Below, in pieces: positions 15,957 through 23,675 of a stretch of DNA of 30,727 nucleotides. The notes beneath the pieces were generated by a model. It worked only from the letters and a program-made list of their open reading frames with translations. It was not told the origin of the DNA and made no database searches. Position 1 is the first letter of the stretch. Each line of letters opens with the position of its first letter. The translations under genes were made by a program, and so were the position numbers. This DNA comes from PALSA-610 sp038213435 (lineage in GTDB: Bacteria > Actinomycetota > Acidimicrobiia > IMCC26256 > PALSA-610), in NCBI GenBank assembly GCA_038213435.1, contig JBBQTI010000049.1, positions 1 to 30,727 on the forward strand. The letters run 5' to 3'.

Positions 15957-16610
15957 ATGGCGGTCGACCTGCAGGCACTCGTGGCGCCGGAGCACACCGC
16001 GCTCGTGCTGCAAGAGGTGCAGAACGGCGTGATCGGTTCGCCGTCGGTGTTGCCCGCGCTCGCAGAGGCGGCCGCCGCGGTGGATCTCGTCGGCAACTGC
16101 GCGCGGCTCGCGCACGCAGCCCGGGCCGTCGGGGTCACCGTGTTGCACTGCACGGCCGAGACCCGTGACGACGGCCGGGGCGCGAACGCGAACGCCCGTC
16201 TCTTCGCCGCGGTGAGGAAGTCTCCGGTTCGACTCTCGCCCGGAACTCCCGCGGTTCAAGTGCCGGAGGATATCGGCGTCGACGCGCGCGACCTGGCGTT
16301 GCCGCGCTATCACGGCATCGGTCCGATGACCGGCACGCAGCTCGACCCCATCCTTCGCAATCTCGGCGCGACGACGATCGTCGGCGTCGGCGCTTCGATC
16401 AACATCGGGATGACGAACCTCGCGTTCGACGCGGTCAATCGCGGCTATCAGATGGTGATGCCGCGCGATGCCATCGCCGGTGTCCCGGCCGAGTACGCGC
16501 AAGCGGTTATCGACAACACGCTCGCGCTCGTCGCCACGATCACCACGACCGACGAGATCGTGGCGGCATGGCGCCGGACGCCTCAGGGCCCGCCGAATCG
16601 CCGCATGTAG
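15957..16610 (+). CDS. Isochorismatase-fold protein lacking the catalytic triad
   Basis: The 217-residue protein follows the isochorismatase/cysteine hydrolase fold from end to end, but the Asp-Lys-Cys triad is replaced. The first position is E20 in LVLQEVQNG where D is standard, the second is R117 in LPRYHGI where K is standard, and the nucleophile position is G151 in ASINIGMTNLAFDA where C is standard. The surrounding sequence (GY..VMPRDAIAG) is well conserved, so it does not look degenerate. I recall similar Cys-less members in actinobacteria, so it may be a stable subfamily with another activity or a binding role. GAGGAG lies 5 bases before the ATG, which follows the ligase stop by two bases; the two genes should be co-transcribed. 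Confidence 0.82.
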   Translation: MAVDLQALVAPEHTALVLQEVQNGVIGSPSVLPALAEAAAAVDLVGNCARLAHAARAVGVTVLHCTAETRDDGRGANANARLFAAVRKSPVRLSPGTPAVQVPEDIGVDARDLALPRYHGIGPMTGTQLDPILRNLGATTIVGVGASINIGMTNLAFDAVNRGYQMVMPRDAIAGVPAEYAQAVIDNTLALVATITTTDEIVAAWRRTPQGPPNRRM

Positions 16611-16613
16611 CCT
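16608..16613 (+). promoter_or_regulatory. -10 box TAGCCT overlapping the isochorismatase-like stop codon
   Basis: The TAG stop at 16608-16610 plus CCT gives a TANNNT box that ends 6 bases before the ATG at 16620. No ribosome-binding site is visible in the 9-base gap. Confidence 0.45.
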
Positions 16614-16619
16614 GGTCCC

Positions 16620-17831
16620 ATGGCGCCGCAGATCCCTCGCATCATCTCCGTCGACGATCACGTGATCGAGCCGCCGAACGTCTGGCAGGATCGCCTCCCC
16701 GAGAAGTACAAGGCGATCGGGCCGCGCATCGTTCGCCGCAAGGTGAAGAACATGAAGTTCGTCGGAGGCGTCTTCAGCTACGACGAGGCCGGCGACAATG
16801 AAGACGGTCTGTGGTGCGACTGGTGGCTCATCGAAGATCTCCAGTACCCGCTCACCCGATTGTCGGCGGCGGCGGGCTATCCGCGCGACGAGATCACCGT
16901 CAGCCCGATCACGATGGACGACATGCGCAAGGGTTGCTGGGACCAGAAGGCTCGCCTCGAAGACATGGACGTCAACCACGTCGAGGCGTCGCTCGCGTTC
17001 CCGAGCTTCCCCCGTTTTTGCGGACAGACCTTCACGGAGCGCAAGGACCGGGAGCTCGGTGACCTCTGTGTCAAGGCGTACAACGACTGGATGGTCGACG
17101 AATGGTGCGCGGGCACGAACGGGCGCCTCATCCCTCTCGTCATCGTGCAACTCTGGGACCCGAACCTCGCGGCGGCGGAGGTCAGGCGGAACGCGGCTCG
17201 GGGAAATCACGCGGTGACGTTCTCGGAGATCCCGGCGTTTCTCGGCCTGCCGTCGATGCACGACAAGGACGGCTTCTGGGATCCGTTCCTCGCCGCGTGC
17301 GAAGAGACCGACACCGTGGTGTGCATGCACATCGGGTCCTCGTCGAAGATGCCGTCGACCTCGGCCGACGCGCCCGCGGCGGTCGGGAGCACGCTCACCT
17401 ACATGAACGCGGCGATGTCGCTCACCGACTGGTTGATGTCGGGCCTGTTCGAGAAGTTCCCGCGGCTCAAGATCGCGTACAGCGAGGGTCAGATCGGTTG
17501 GATCCCGTACGTGCTCGAGCGCGCCGACAAGGTGTGGGAGGACAATCGCGGCTGGGGCGGGGTCGCCGACAAGGTCAAGCGGCCGCCGTCGGAGTACTAC
17601 TACGAGCACGTCTACGGCTGTTTCTTCGACGATCCGCACGGCTTGAAGAACCTCGACGCGGTCGGAGTCGACAACGTGACGTTCGAGACCGACTACCCGC
17701 ACAGCGACTCGACCTGGCCGCACACCAAGAAAGTCGCGGAGGAGATCATGAAGGATCTCACCCAGGAGCAGGTCGACAAGATCTGCCGCACCAACGCGAT
17801 CGAGATGCTGCGCCTCGACCTCGGCTCCTGA
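16620..17831 (+). CDS. Metal-dependent amidohydrolase (Amidohydrolase_2 family)
   Basis: The 403-residue TIM-barrel protein resembles the decarboxylase/hydrolase branch of the amidohydrolases (the ACMSD and 4-oxalomesaconate hydratase-like group). The first strand carries D12-D13-H14 in ISVDDHVIEPP, equivalent to the metal-binding HxH/ExH motif; H237 in CMHIGSSS and D358 in FETDYPHSD are the later metal or catalytic positions. Such enzymes hydrolyse C-N or C-C bonds or decarboxylate aromatic or dicarboxylic acids. The start is supported by a TAGCCT box 6 bases upstream and by the family-typical position of the DDH motif. It lies between the isochorismatase-like gene and an aldehyde dehydrogenase, which fits a small catabolic set, though the substrate is unknown. 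Confidence 0.87.
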   Translation: MAPQIPRIISVDDHVIEPPNVWQDRLPEKYKAIGPRIVRRKVKNMKFVGGVFSYDEAGDNEDGLWCDWWLIEDLQYPLTRLSAAAGYPRDEITVSPITMDDMRKGCWDQKARLEDMDVNHVEASLAFPSFPRFCGQTFTERKDRELGDLCVKAYNDWMVDEWCAGTNGRLIPLVIVQLWDPNLAAAEVRRNAARGNHAVTFSEIPAFLGLPSMHDKDGFWDPFLAACEETDTVVCMHIGSSSKMPSTSADAPAAVGSTLTYMNAAMSLTDWLMSGLFEKFPRLKIAYSEGQIGWIPYVLERADKVWEDNRGWGGVADKVKRPPSEYYYEHVYGCFFDDPHGLKNLDAVGVDNVTFETDYPHSDSTWPHTKKVAEEIMKDLTQEQVDKICRTNAIEMLRLDLGS

Positions 17832-17855
17832 GAGGTCCACGAAAAGAGAACGCGT

Positions 17856-17861
17856 TACAGT
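17856..17861 (+). promoter_or_regulatory. -10 box TACAGT of the aldehyde dehydrogenase gene, leaderless
   Basis: TACAGT ends 8 bases before the ATG at 17870, and the 38-base intergenic gap has no ribosome-binding site at a useful distance. Confidence 0.5.
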
Positions 17862-17869
17862 TCCGGCCC

Positions 17870-19327
17870 ATGGCGACACCTCAGCTCTTGATCGGCGGGG
17901 AGTGGGTCGACGGGGCCGACGGCGGCTACGAGATCGTCAATCCCGCGACCGAAGAAGTCGTCGGCGTCGCGCCCGAGGCGTCCGAGGAGCAGGCCCTCGG
18001 CGCGGCCCGCGCCGCTCGAGAGGCGTTCCCGGCCTGGTCGCAGACGTCGCCCGATGTTCGGGCGGAACTGTTGCAGAAGACGGCCGACGCGATGCGCGAT
18101 CGGTTCGACGAGCTGTTGCCACTCGTGATCGCCGAAACGGGCTGCACCGCGACCGTCGGCAAGCAGATGCAGGTGCCGCAGGCCCGGGTCCGCTTCGAGA
18201 CCTACGCGCGCCTCGCGCACGAGTCGAACGTGATCCCGCTCCCGCCGATGGAAATGCCGGCTACCGCGCTCGCGCCGGGCGGTTTGATGGGCGCGATCGC
18301 GCGCCGCCAACCTGTCGGCGCCGTCGCCGCCATCACGCCGTACAACTTCCCGGTCGTCAACATGGCCGGCAAGCTCGGCCCCGCGCTCGCCATGGGAAAC
18401 ACGGTCGTCGTGCGGCCCGCCTCCCAGAACCCGCTCGCGGTGATCGAGCTCGTGCGCATGATGCACGAGGTCGGATTCCCGCCGGGCGTCGTCAACGTCG
18501 TGACCGGCTCGTCGCCCGCCACCGGCGAAGCGCTCGTGGCGACTCGCGACATCGACATGGTGTCGTTCACGGGTTCGACCGGCGTAGGGATGCGGATCGG
18601 CGAGGTCGGCGGTCGCTCGATGAAGCGCCTGCTGCTCGAGCTCGGCGGCAAGGGCGGGGCGCTCGTCTTCGACGACGCGAACCTCAAGACCGCGATCGGG
18701 ATGATCGGCTCGACGTGGACGTTCCATTCGGGCCAGATCTGTACCGCGCCGACGCGCGCCATCGTTCAGCGCGGGGTCTACGACCAGGTCGTGGCCGGCC
18801 TCGCGCGGATGGCCGACGGGTTGAAGGTCGGCGATCCCTACGAGCCCGGTACCGTGCTCGGGCCGGTGATCACCGCCGCGCACCGCGATCGCGTGGAGAG
18901 CTACATCGAGGCCGGACGCCGCGAGGGTGCGGAGGTCGTGGCGGGCGGCCGGCGCCCCGAGAAACCCGACACCGGCTACTACGTCGCGCCCACGTTGCTC
19001 GCCGGTTGCCGGCGGGACATGAAGGTCGTGCAGGAGGAGATCTTCGGCCCGGTGATCGTCGTGCTGCCGTTCGACGACGAGGACGAAGGCATCGCGCTGA
19101 TGAACGGAACCGACTTCGGACTGTACGACTACGTGTTCAGCACAGACACGAACAAGGCGTTCCGCGCGAGCAAGCGGCTGCGCGCCGGCAACATCGGGAT
19201 CAACACGACCCAGCGGAATCACAACACGCCGTTCGGCGGCACCAAGTTCAGCGGGGTCGGTCGCGACGGCGGCGTCTTCGGCCTCCATGCGTACAGCGAT
19301 CTCCAGTCGGTCGTCTGGCCCGGGTGA
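17870..19327 (+). CDS. NAD(P)-dependent aldehyde dehydrogenase
   Basis: The 485-residue enzyme oxidises an aldehyde to the acid. Visible are the oxyanion Asn in TPYNFPVV, the glycine-rich cofactor site SFTGSTGVGMRIG, the general base E257 in LELGGKGG, the nucleophile C291 in GQICTAPTR and the late cofactor-binding motif EEIFGPV. Length is normal. One departure is R182 in VVRPASQNP, where most family members have a Lys that binds the adenosine ribose or phosphate. TACAGT lies 8 bases before the ATG. Its stop shares a base with the start of the following luciferase-like gene (TGATG), so the two enzymes are translated together and may act on the same compound. The substrate is unknown. Confidence 0.92.
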   Translation: MATPQLLIGGEWVDGADGGYEIVNPATEEVVGVAPEASEEQALGAARAAREAFPAWSQTSPDVRAELLQKTADAMRDRFDELLPLVIAETGCTATVGKQMQVPQARVRFETYARLAHESNVIPLPPMEMPATALAPGGLMGAIARRQPVGAVAAITPYNFPVVNMAGKLGPALAMGNTVVVRPASQNPLAVIELVRMMHEVGFPPGVVNVVTGSSPATGEALVATRDIDMVSFTGSTGVGMRIGEVGGRSMKRLLLELGGKGGALVFDDANLKTAIGMIGSTWTFHSGQICTAPTRAIVQRGVYDQVVAGLARMADGLKVGDPYEPGTVLGPVITAAHRDRVESYIEAGRREGAEVVAGGRRPEKPDTGYYVAPTLLAGCRRDMKVVQEEIFGPVIVVLPFDDEDEGIALMNGTDFGLYDYVFSTDTNKAFRASKRLRAGNIGINTTQRNHNTPFGGTKFSGVGRDGGVFGLHAYSDLQSVVWPG

Positions 19328-20280
19328 TGCAGACGGTCGCGGTCGTTCCCGACGGCGTCCTCGCGTACGGCATGCAGCTTCCGGTGCAGGCGCTTTCGGT
19401 GCGCGTGTCGATGCCCTGGGAGCAGGACGCAACGGTCGACGACATGGTCCGCGTCGCGCGAGCATGCGACGACGCGGGATTCCTCTACGTCGCCGTGTGC
19501 CATCACGTCGCCATCCCGCGCGAGCCCGCAGAGATGATGTCGACGCAGTGGTTCGACCCGATCGCGACGCTCGCCTATCTCGCGGCGCACACCACGCGCA
19601 CGCGGCTGATGACGAACGTCTTCATTGCCGCCTACCAGCCGCCGCTCGCCACCGCGAAGGCGTTCGCGACGCTCGATCGCTTGTCGAACGGACGCGCGAT
19701 CGTCGGCATCGGAGCGGGACACGTCGAGGGCGAGTTCGACGCGCTCGGCGTCTCGTTCGCGAAGCGCGGCGAGCTCACTGATCACGCGCTCGCGACCATC
19801 GCGGCCGCGCTCACCGACGAGTGGACCGGATCCGACTCGACGGGCGAGGTCGGGCAGCGGCCGCGCCCGGTGCAACAGCCACATCCGCCGATCTGGATCG
19901 GTGGGTCGGGGAAGCCCGCGCTCCGGCGCGTCGCCACGATGGCCGACGGCTGGATCCCGCAGGCGACGCCGCTCGATCAACTGCCCGGCGACATCGCCTG
20001 GATCCTGCGTGAGCGCGACCGTGTGCGGCCGGGCGCGGTTCCGGAGATCGGCTATCACCTCGTCGCGCACGTCGGTGAACCGACATGGGAGTTGCCGAAG
20101 GGTGTGATGCACGGCTCGCCCGATCGCATCGCCGAGTTCGCGAACACGCGGCTCGGGACGATCGGCGTCTCCCACCTCCAGGTTCGTCTCTTCGCCCGCG
20201 AGGCGAGCGAGCACTGCGACCAGATCGCGGCGTTCGGCGCCGAGGTCGGGCCGCACCTCGTCCGCACCCAACTCTCCTAA
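19327..20280 (+). CDS. Luciferase-like (LLM class) oxidoreductase, probably F420-dependent
   Basis: This 317-residue TIM-barrel enzyme belongs to the bacterial luciferase-like monooxygenase superfamily. Recognisable segments are the coenzyme-side strand FLYVAVCHHVAIPRE, the NVFIAAYQPPLATAKAFATLDRLSNGR block, GAGHVEGEFDALGVSFAKRGE and the loop PHPPIWIGGSG that grips the cofactor phosphate. The last block, followed by AADGW-like MADGW, is typical of actinobacterial F420-dependent members. The ATG overlaps the dehydrogenase stop by one base. The protein should reduce or oxygenate a small molecule in the cytoplasm. Flavin instead of F420 cannot be excluded from sequence alone. Confidence 0.87.
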   Translation: MQTVAVVPDGVLAYGMQLPVQALSVRVSMPWEQDATVDDMVRVARACDDAGFLYVAVCHHVAIPREPAEMMSTQWFDPIATLAYLAAHTTRTRLMTNVFIAAYQPPLATAKAFATLDRLSNGRAIVGIGAGHVEGEFDALGVSFAKRGELTDHALATIAAALTDEWTGSDSTGEVGQRPRPVQQPHPPIWIGGSGKPALRRVATMADGWIPQATPLDQLPGDIAWILRERDRVRPGAVPEIGYHLVAHVGEPTWELPKGVMHGSPDRIAEFANTRLGTIGVSHLQVRLFAREASEHCDQIAAFGAEVGPHLVRTQLS

Positions 20281-20291
20281 GGAATCTCAAG

Positions 20292-21290
20292 ATGGCGTTC
20301 CTCTCGATGCGGCACGATTTCCGCGCCCCGGCGTTCGCGCCCGAGTCCTCGAAGGAGATCTACGCGACCGCACTCGAGCAGTTTGCGTGGGCCGACGAAC
20401 ATGGCTTCGACTCACTCGTGCTCTCGGAGCACCATGGCGTCGACGACGGTTGGATGCCCGCGCCGCTCACGATGGCCGCCGCCGTGCTCGCCCGCGCTGC
20501 CAACGCCAGGCTGATGATCAGCGCCGCGATCCTGCCGCTGCACGACCCGATCCGCGTCGCCGAGCAGATCGCGGTGCTCGACAACGCATTCCCCGGGAGG
20601 ATGTGGGTGGTCTTCGGTGCCGGTTACCGCGTCGAGGAGTTCGACATGGCCGGCTCGGAGCACGCGGCGCGGGGCCGCATCCTCGAAGAGCACGTGGGCG
20701 CCGTGCTCGACGCCTTGTCGGGAGAGTCGTTCGAATGGCGCGGTCGCACGATACGCGTGACGCCGGAACCGGTCACCGATCCTCGCCGCATGCTGTTCGT
20801 CGGCGGCGGCGTACCCGCGGCCGCCCGGCGCGCCGCGCGCTTGCGGCTCTCGATGTTTCCGATGAACTCGGACGCCGCGGTGCGCGACGCCTACTTCGAC
20901 GAGGCGCGCAAGATCGGCTTCGACCGCGGCTTCGTGTTGCAGCCCGTCGGTCCGACGTTCGTGCACGTCGCGGACGATCCCGACCGGGCGTGGGCCGAGA
21001 TCGGGAAGTACGTGCTCTACGAGGCGCAGACCTATGCCTCGTTCCAGACGCCGGGACAGCACTCGACGCCAAGCGTGCACGCGAGCTCGGTCGACGACCT
21101 GAAGGCATCGCCCCAGTACGTCGTCGGGACGCCGGACGACGTACTCGCCCGACTGCGAGAGGTGCCCGCCCAGGGCGGCATCGTCTTCAATCCGCTCGCG
21201 GGCGGCCTGCCGTCCGCGATTGCCTGGTCGAGCCTGGAGCTGTTCGCGGCCGAGGTCCTGCCGCGGCTGCGGCCCCTCCCATCCGGGTGA
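20292..21290 (+). CDS. Second luciferase-like (LLM class) oxidoreductase
   Basis: This 332-residue enzyme is a different branch of the same superfamily: it has LVLSEHHGVDDGWMPAPL, ILPLHDPIRVAEQIAVLD and VFGAGYRVEEFDMAG, close to classic luciferase alpha-type monooxygenases, rather than the PHPPIWIGG loop of its neighbour. The MLFVGGG segment takes the place of that loop. AAGGAA (20279-20284) lies 7 bases before the ATG, an evident ribosome-binding site overlapping the previous stop, so it is read in the same operon. Reduced flavin or F420 could be the cofactor. It shows no sign of truncation. The substrate is unknown. Confidence 0.86.
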   Translation: MAFLSMRHDFRAPAFAPESSKEIYATALEQFAWADEHGFDSLVLSEHHGVDDGWMPAPLTMAAAVLARAANARLMISAAILPLHDPIRVAEQIAVLDNAFPGRMWVVFGAGYRVEEFDMAGSEHAARGRILEEHVGAVLDALSGESFEWRGRTIRVTPEPVTDPRRMLFVGGGVPAAARRAARLRLSMFPMNSDAAVRDAYFDEARKIGFDRGFVLQPVGPTFVHVADDPDRAWAEIGKYVLYEAQTYASFQTPGQHSTPSVHASSVDDLKASPQYVVGTPDDVLARLREVPAQGGIVFNPLAGGLPSAIAWSSLELFAAEVLPRLRPLPSG

Positions 21291-21345
21291 CCCGCCCCTA
21301 GGCACGGGCGAATTTTCGGCCTACCGTTGCCGGACCAGCCCGCTC

Positions 21346-21351
21346 AGGAGG
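21346..21351 (+). promoter_or_regulatory. Ribosome-binding site AGGAGG
   Basis: A perfect AGGAGG lies 6 bases before the ATG at 21358, the strongest such site in the window. A TACCGT at 21322-21327 could be the -10 of a short-leader promoter in the 67-base gap. Confidence 0.7.
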
Positions 21352-21357
21352 TCCGGC

Positions 21358-21867
21358 ATGGCCCGGTACCGCAATTTCGACGGCACCCTCGGCGCCGGTA
21401 CCGACACGCAGGCCATGCGTCCGGCGCTGGACGACGTGCGGTCACGTCGGGCCGGTCTGAAGGCGGCGCTCAGCGCCCTCGAGCTGGCGCTGGCCGCGCC
21501 GTTCGCGAACCGGGCCGAGTGGGTCATGCACGTGCGGGACGCGCTGGACGCGGTCCACGACGTGTGGACACGCCACATCGTGGAGACCGAGGCGCCGGGC
21601 GCGTTCCTCGACGAGCTGGTCACCGAGGCCCCGAGATTGTCGACCCCGGCGTCGCGTCTGCGCCGCGAGCACAGCGACATCCTCGCGACGATCGTGCGCG
21701 CGGAGAAGCGCCTCGTGACCCCGGAGACCGACGTGGATGCCTACATCGCGTGGGCCGAGGATCTACGCGTCGAGCTCACCTCGCTGCTCGCGGCGCTGGC
21801 CCGGCACCGCCAGCGCGGCGCCGACCTCGTGTACGAGGCCTACGCGGTCGACCTCGGCGGCGGGTAG
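21358..21867 (+). CDS. Small helical protein, possibly hemerythrin-like
   Basis: The 169-residue protein is not firmly recognised. It is predicted to be almost all helical by its alternating Ala/Leu and charged residues, in four segments (about 25-50, 53-80, 96-122, 124-165) as in a four-helix bundle. Histidine and acidic residues fall where a hemerythrin/HHE di-iron bundle would have them (H73 and E76, H105, H150 with D156 and E160), but spacing is not canonical, so this is a suggestion only. There is no signal peptide. A perfect AGGAGG predicts strong translation. It stands alone between the oxidoreductase operon and the convergent Rieske gene. Confidence 0.75.
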   Translation: MARYRNFDGTLGAGTDTQAMRPALDDVRSRRAGLKAALSALELALAAPFANRAEWVMHVRDALDAVHDVWTRHIVETEAPGAFLDELVTEAPRLSTPASRLRREHSDILATIVRAEKRLVTPETDVDAYIAWAEDLRVELTSLLAALARHRQRGADLVYEAYAVDLGGG

Positions 21868-21896
21868 ACATCTGACAGCTCGGCGAGCTACGCCGC
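21857..21896. terminator. Possible nested hairpins between convergent genes
   Basis: AGCTC-GGC-GAGCT (21877-21889) forms a 5-bp stem with a 3-base loop in the 20-base gap between convergent genes, and GCGGCG (21857-21862) pairs with CGCCGC (21891-21896) around it. There is no T-tract; a weak bidirectional terminator is possible. Confidence 0.3.
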
Positions 21897-23630
21897 GTCG
21901 TCGCCTTCTTCGTCTTCGTACAGGGCCTCGCCGCGGCGCAGCCGCGCGGCGATTCGAACGACGGTAGGGAGCTCGCGGCGCGTCGGCGTGTGCGCGGCGA
22001 GGAAGCGCGCGATGCCGACGAGGATGAGCGCCGATTCCGCGGAGCCCTCGGGCCACGCCATCGCTTGGCGCACTCCGGCTTCGACGGTTTGGAACCAATG
22101 GAAACCGGCGTCCTCGACGAGCAACGCGCGACCGAGCGCGGCGATCAGCTCGGCCCGGGAACCGCCTGCCTTCAAGTACCCGTAGGCCTCGTTCGCGGCC
22201 TCGTCGACCATTCCCTGAGCGTCGAAGCAGCGGTTCATCGCCTCGATGCTGCCGCTCGTCGTCTGCGGGAGGCGCGCCGCCGGCACATTGAGGAAGCGAT
22301 CGAGGTAGATGCGCAGCGCCGCGTGCACGGCCGCGCGCCGCAGCTCCGGCGTGGGGTTGCGGCACAGCGCCTGGTGCAACGCGTTCGCGGCCGTGAACGA
22401 GTGGTGCACCGTGTCCCAGTCGGCATGATCGTTGCGGGTGTGGAAGCGCACGATGCGCAAGGCCGCCGCGTACGCGAGCGCGCGCCCCAGCTCCTCGTCG
22501 GTTGCCCCCGACAACCGTGCGTCGACGAGCGCGTCGGCGACCGTGAGCGGCTCGTCGGCGAGAAGCTGCCACGCGATCGCGCCGACGTCGATTCCCGCCG
22601 GCTGCGCCGGGCTGGGTCCCTGCATCCGCGCTGCGGTCTCGGCCGACAACGCGACGAGGTCGTGCGGGTGACGCCATTCCGAGAACTCCTCCGACCGCTG
22701 TGCTCGCGTGGTCTGCCCGACGAGCGTCGGTAGGACCTGGCCCGCGGCAGCCGGTCCGAGGAGGTCGAGCGCTTCGAACGCCTTGTTCGTGAAGTCGATC
22801 GTGTGACCGCCGTCGACGAACACATGGTCGGCGACCGCGGCGAACATCGTCGCCTCGACGGCGGCCAGGTTCGAAGGGTTGGTCAGCGCGGTCTCGAGCG
22901 TGCGTTCGGCCGAATCGCCGGAGCGGGTCTCGACGAAGCGCCGGTACCACGCCGCGAGGCGTGTCATCGGCACCGCTTGGGTCGGAAGGGGTCCGACGGG
23001 GAAGCGCGGCGCCCGGTTGCTGGTGTCGTTGGCCACGAACGCCAAGCCGTGCACGAGCGCGAGCGCGCGGTCGTCGCCGTCGAGGTGGGGGAAGAGGTTG
23101 GCCATCGCGACGAGCACAGTGAGGCCCGCGCCCCATCCCGCGCCCCGGTACGTCGTGCCGAAGTCGACGCCGGTTCTCACGATGTCGGCGGGGCTCACGC
23201 CCGCGTCGAGCAGGCCGAGCACCGACTTGGCGACGACCAGCGTGATCCCCTCCTCGAGACCGTTGCGCAGACGCGTCTGCAGGTGACCGATCGGGTCGTC
23301 GTCGGCGCGGGGCTCGACGAACACGTCACCGTCGCGCACGGTCGCCGCGAAGCCGCGCGCGTCGTCGGCCCACATGTCGAGCGTGCATCCCGACACGAGA
23401 TCGAAGCGCGCGTGATGCCAGTGGCAGGTGACGAGCCCGGCCTCGACCGTGCCCTGATGCAGCGGGAAGCCCAGGTGCGGGCATCGGTCCTCGATCGCGT
23501 AGGCGGCGCCCTCGTGCCAGAACACGACCACGGGCACCGAGCCGGCCTTGGTGACCAGCCGGCCCGCCTCCTGTAACTCGGCCAGTGTCCCGGCCCGGAC
23601 TGCGGGGACCGTGTTCACCTGTTCGATCAT
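21888..23630 (-). CDS. Rieske [2Fe-2S] domain protein with a large uncharacterised C-terminal region
   Basis: The 580-residue protein opens with a Rieske ferredoxin-like domain (about 1-110). Its cluster ligands are C50-P-H52 and C69-x2-H72, with the ferredoxin-type 16-residue spacing between them. The remaining 470 residues are helical and not recognised as the catalytic domain of ring-hydroxylating oxygenases; the usual mononuclear-iron pattern was not found. A histidine-rich stretch (FHTRNDHADWDTVHHSF, then ANALHQAL) at about 390-415 could bind a metal. The C-terminus is very acidic (EDEEGDDAA). AAAGG lies 7-8 bases before the ATG. It is divergent from a SufR-like regulator, which suggests control by iron-sulfur status. 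I believe similar N-terminal sequences occur in other actinobacteria, but no function is known to me. Confidence 0.82.
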   Translation of the reverse strand: MIEQVNTVPAVRAGTLAELQEAGRLVTKAGSVPVVVFWHEGAAYAIEDRCPHLGFPLHQGTVEAGLVTCHWHHARFDLVSGCTLDMWADDARGFAATVRDGDVFVEPRADDDPIGHLQTRLRNGLEEGITLVVAKSVLGLLDAGVSPADIVRTGVDFGTTYRGAGWGAGLTVLVAMANLFPHLDGDDRALALVHGLAFVANDTSNRAPRFPVGPLPTQAVPMTRLAAWYRRFVETRSGDSAERTLETALTNPSNLAAVEATMFAAVADHVFVDGGHTIDFTNKAFEALDLLGPAAAGQVLPTLVGQTTRAQRSEEFSEWRHPHDLVALSAETAARMQGPSPAQPAGIDVGAIAWQLLADEPLTVADALVDARLSGATDEELGRALAYAAALRIVRFHTRNDHADWDTVHHSFTAANALHQALCRNPTPELRRAAVHAALRIYLDRFLNVPAARLPQTTSGSIEAMNRCFDAQGMVDEAANEAYGYLKAGGSRAELIAALGRALLVEDAGFHWFQTVEAGVRQAMAWPEGSAESALILVGIARFLAAHTPTRRELPTVVRIAARLRRGEALYEDEEGDDAA

Positions 23631-23643
23631 CCGAAGCCTTTCT

Positions 23644-23659
23644 GCAAGTGTTCTGTTGC
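23644..23659. promoter_or_regulatory. Candidate operator, GCAA-N8-TTGC
   Basis: A short inverted repeat lies in the 45-base gap between the Rieske and regulator genes, just upstream of the TAATCT box, where a regulator could control both directions. The arms are only four bases, so the match could be chance. Confidence 0.25.
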
Positions 23660-23661
23660 GA

Positions 23662-23667
23662 TAATCT
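23662..23667 (+). promoter_or_regulatory. -10 box TAATCT of the SufR-like regulator, leaderless
   Basis: TAATCT ends 8 bases before the ATG at 23676. It lies in an AT-rich patch that stands out against the high-G+C surroundings. No ribosome-binding site follows it. Confidence 0.6.
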
Positions 23668-23675
23668 AACTCGCG

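Noticed and set aside
17102..20280. Long plus-strand frames that run through the dehydrogenase region and would fuse it to its neighbours
   Set aside because: These are alternative-frame readings, Arg/Gly-rich without motifs. The true frames have separate starts with -10 boxes or overlapping start-stop codons.
21888..23630. Ring-hydroxylating dioxygenase alpha subunit
   Set aside because: The Rieske ligands fit, but the C-terminal region lacks the recognisable mononuclear-iron His-His-Asp pattern, and its composition is helical.
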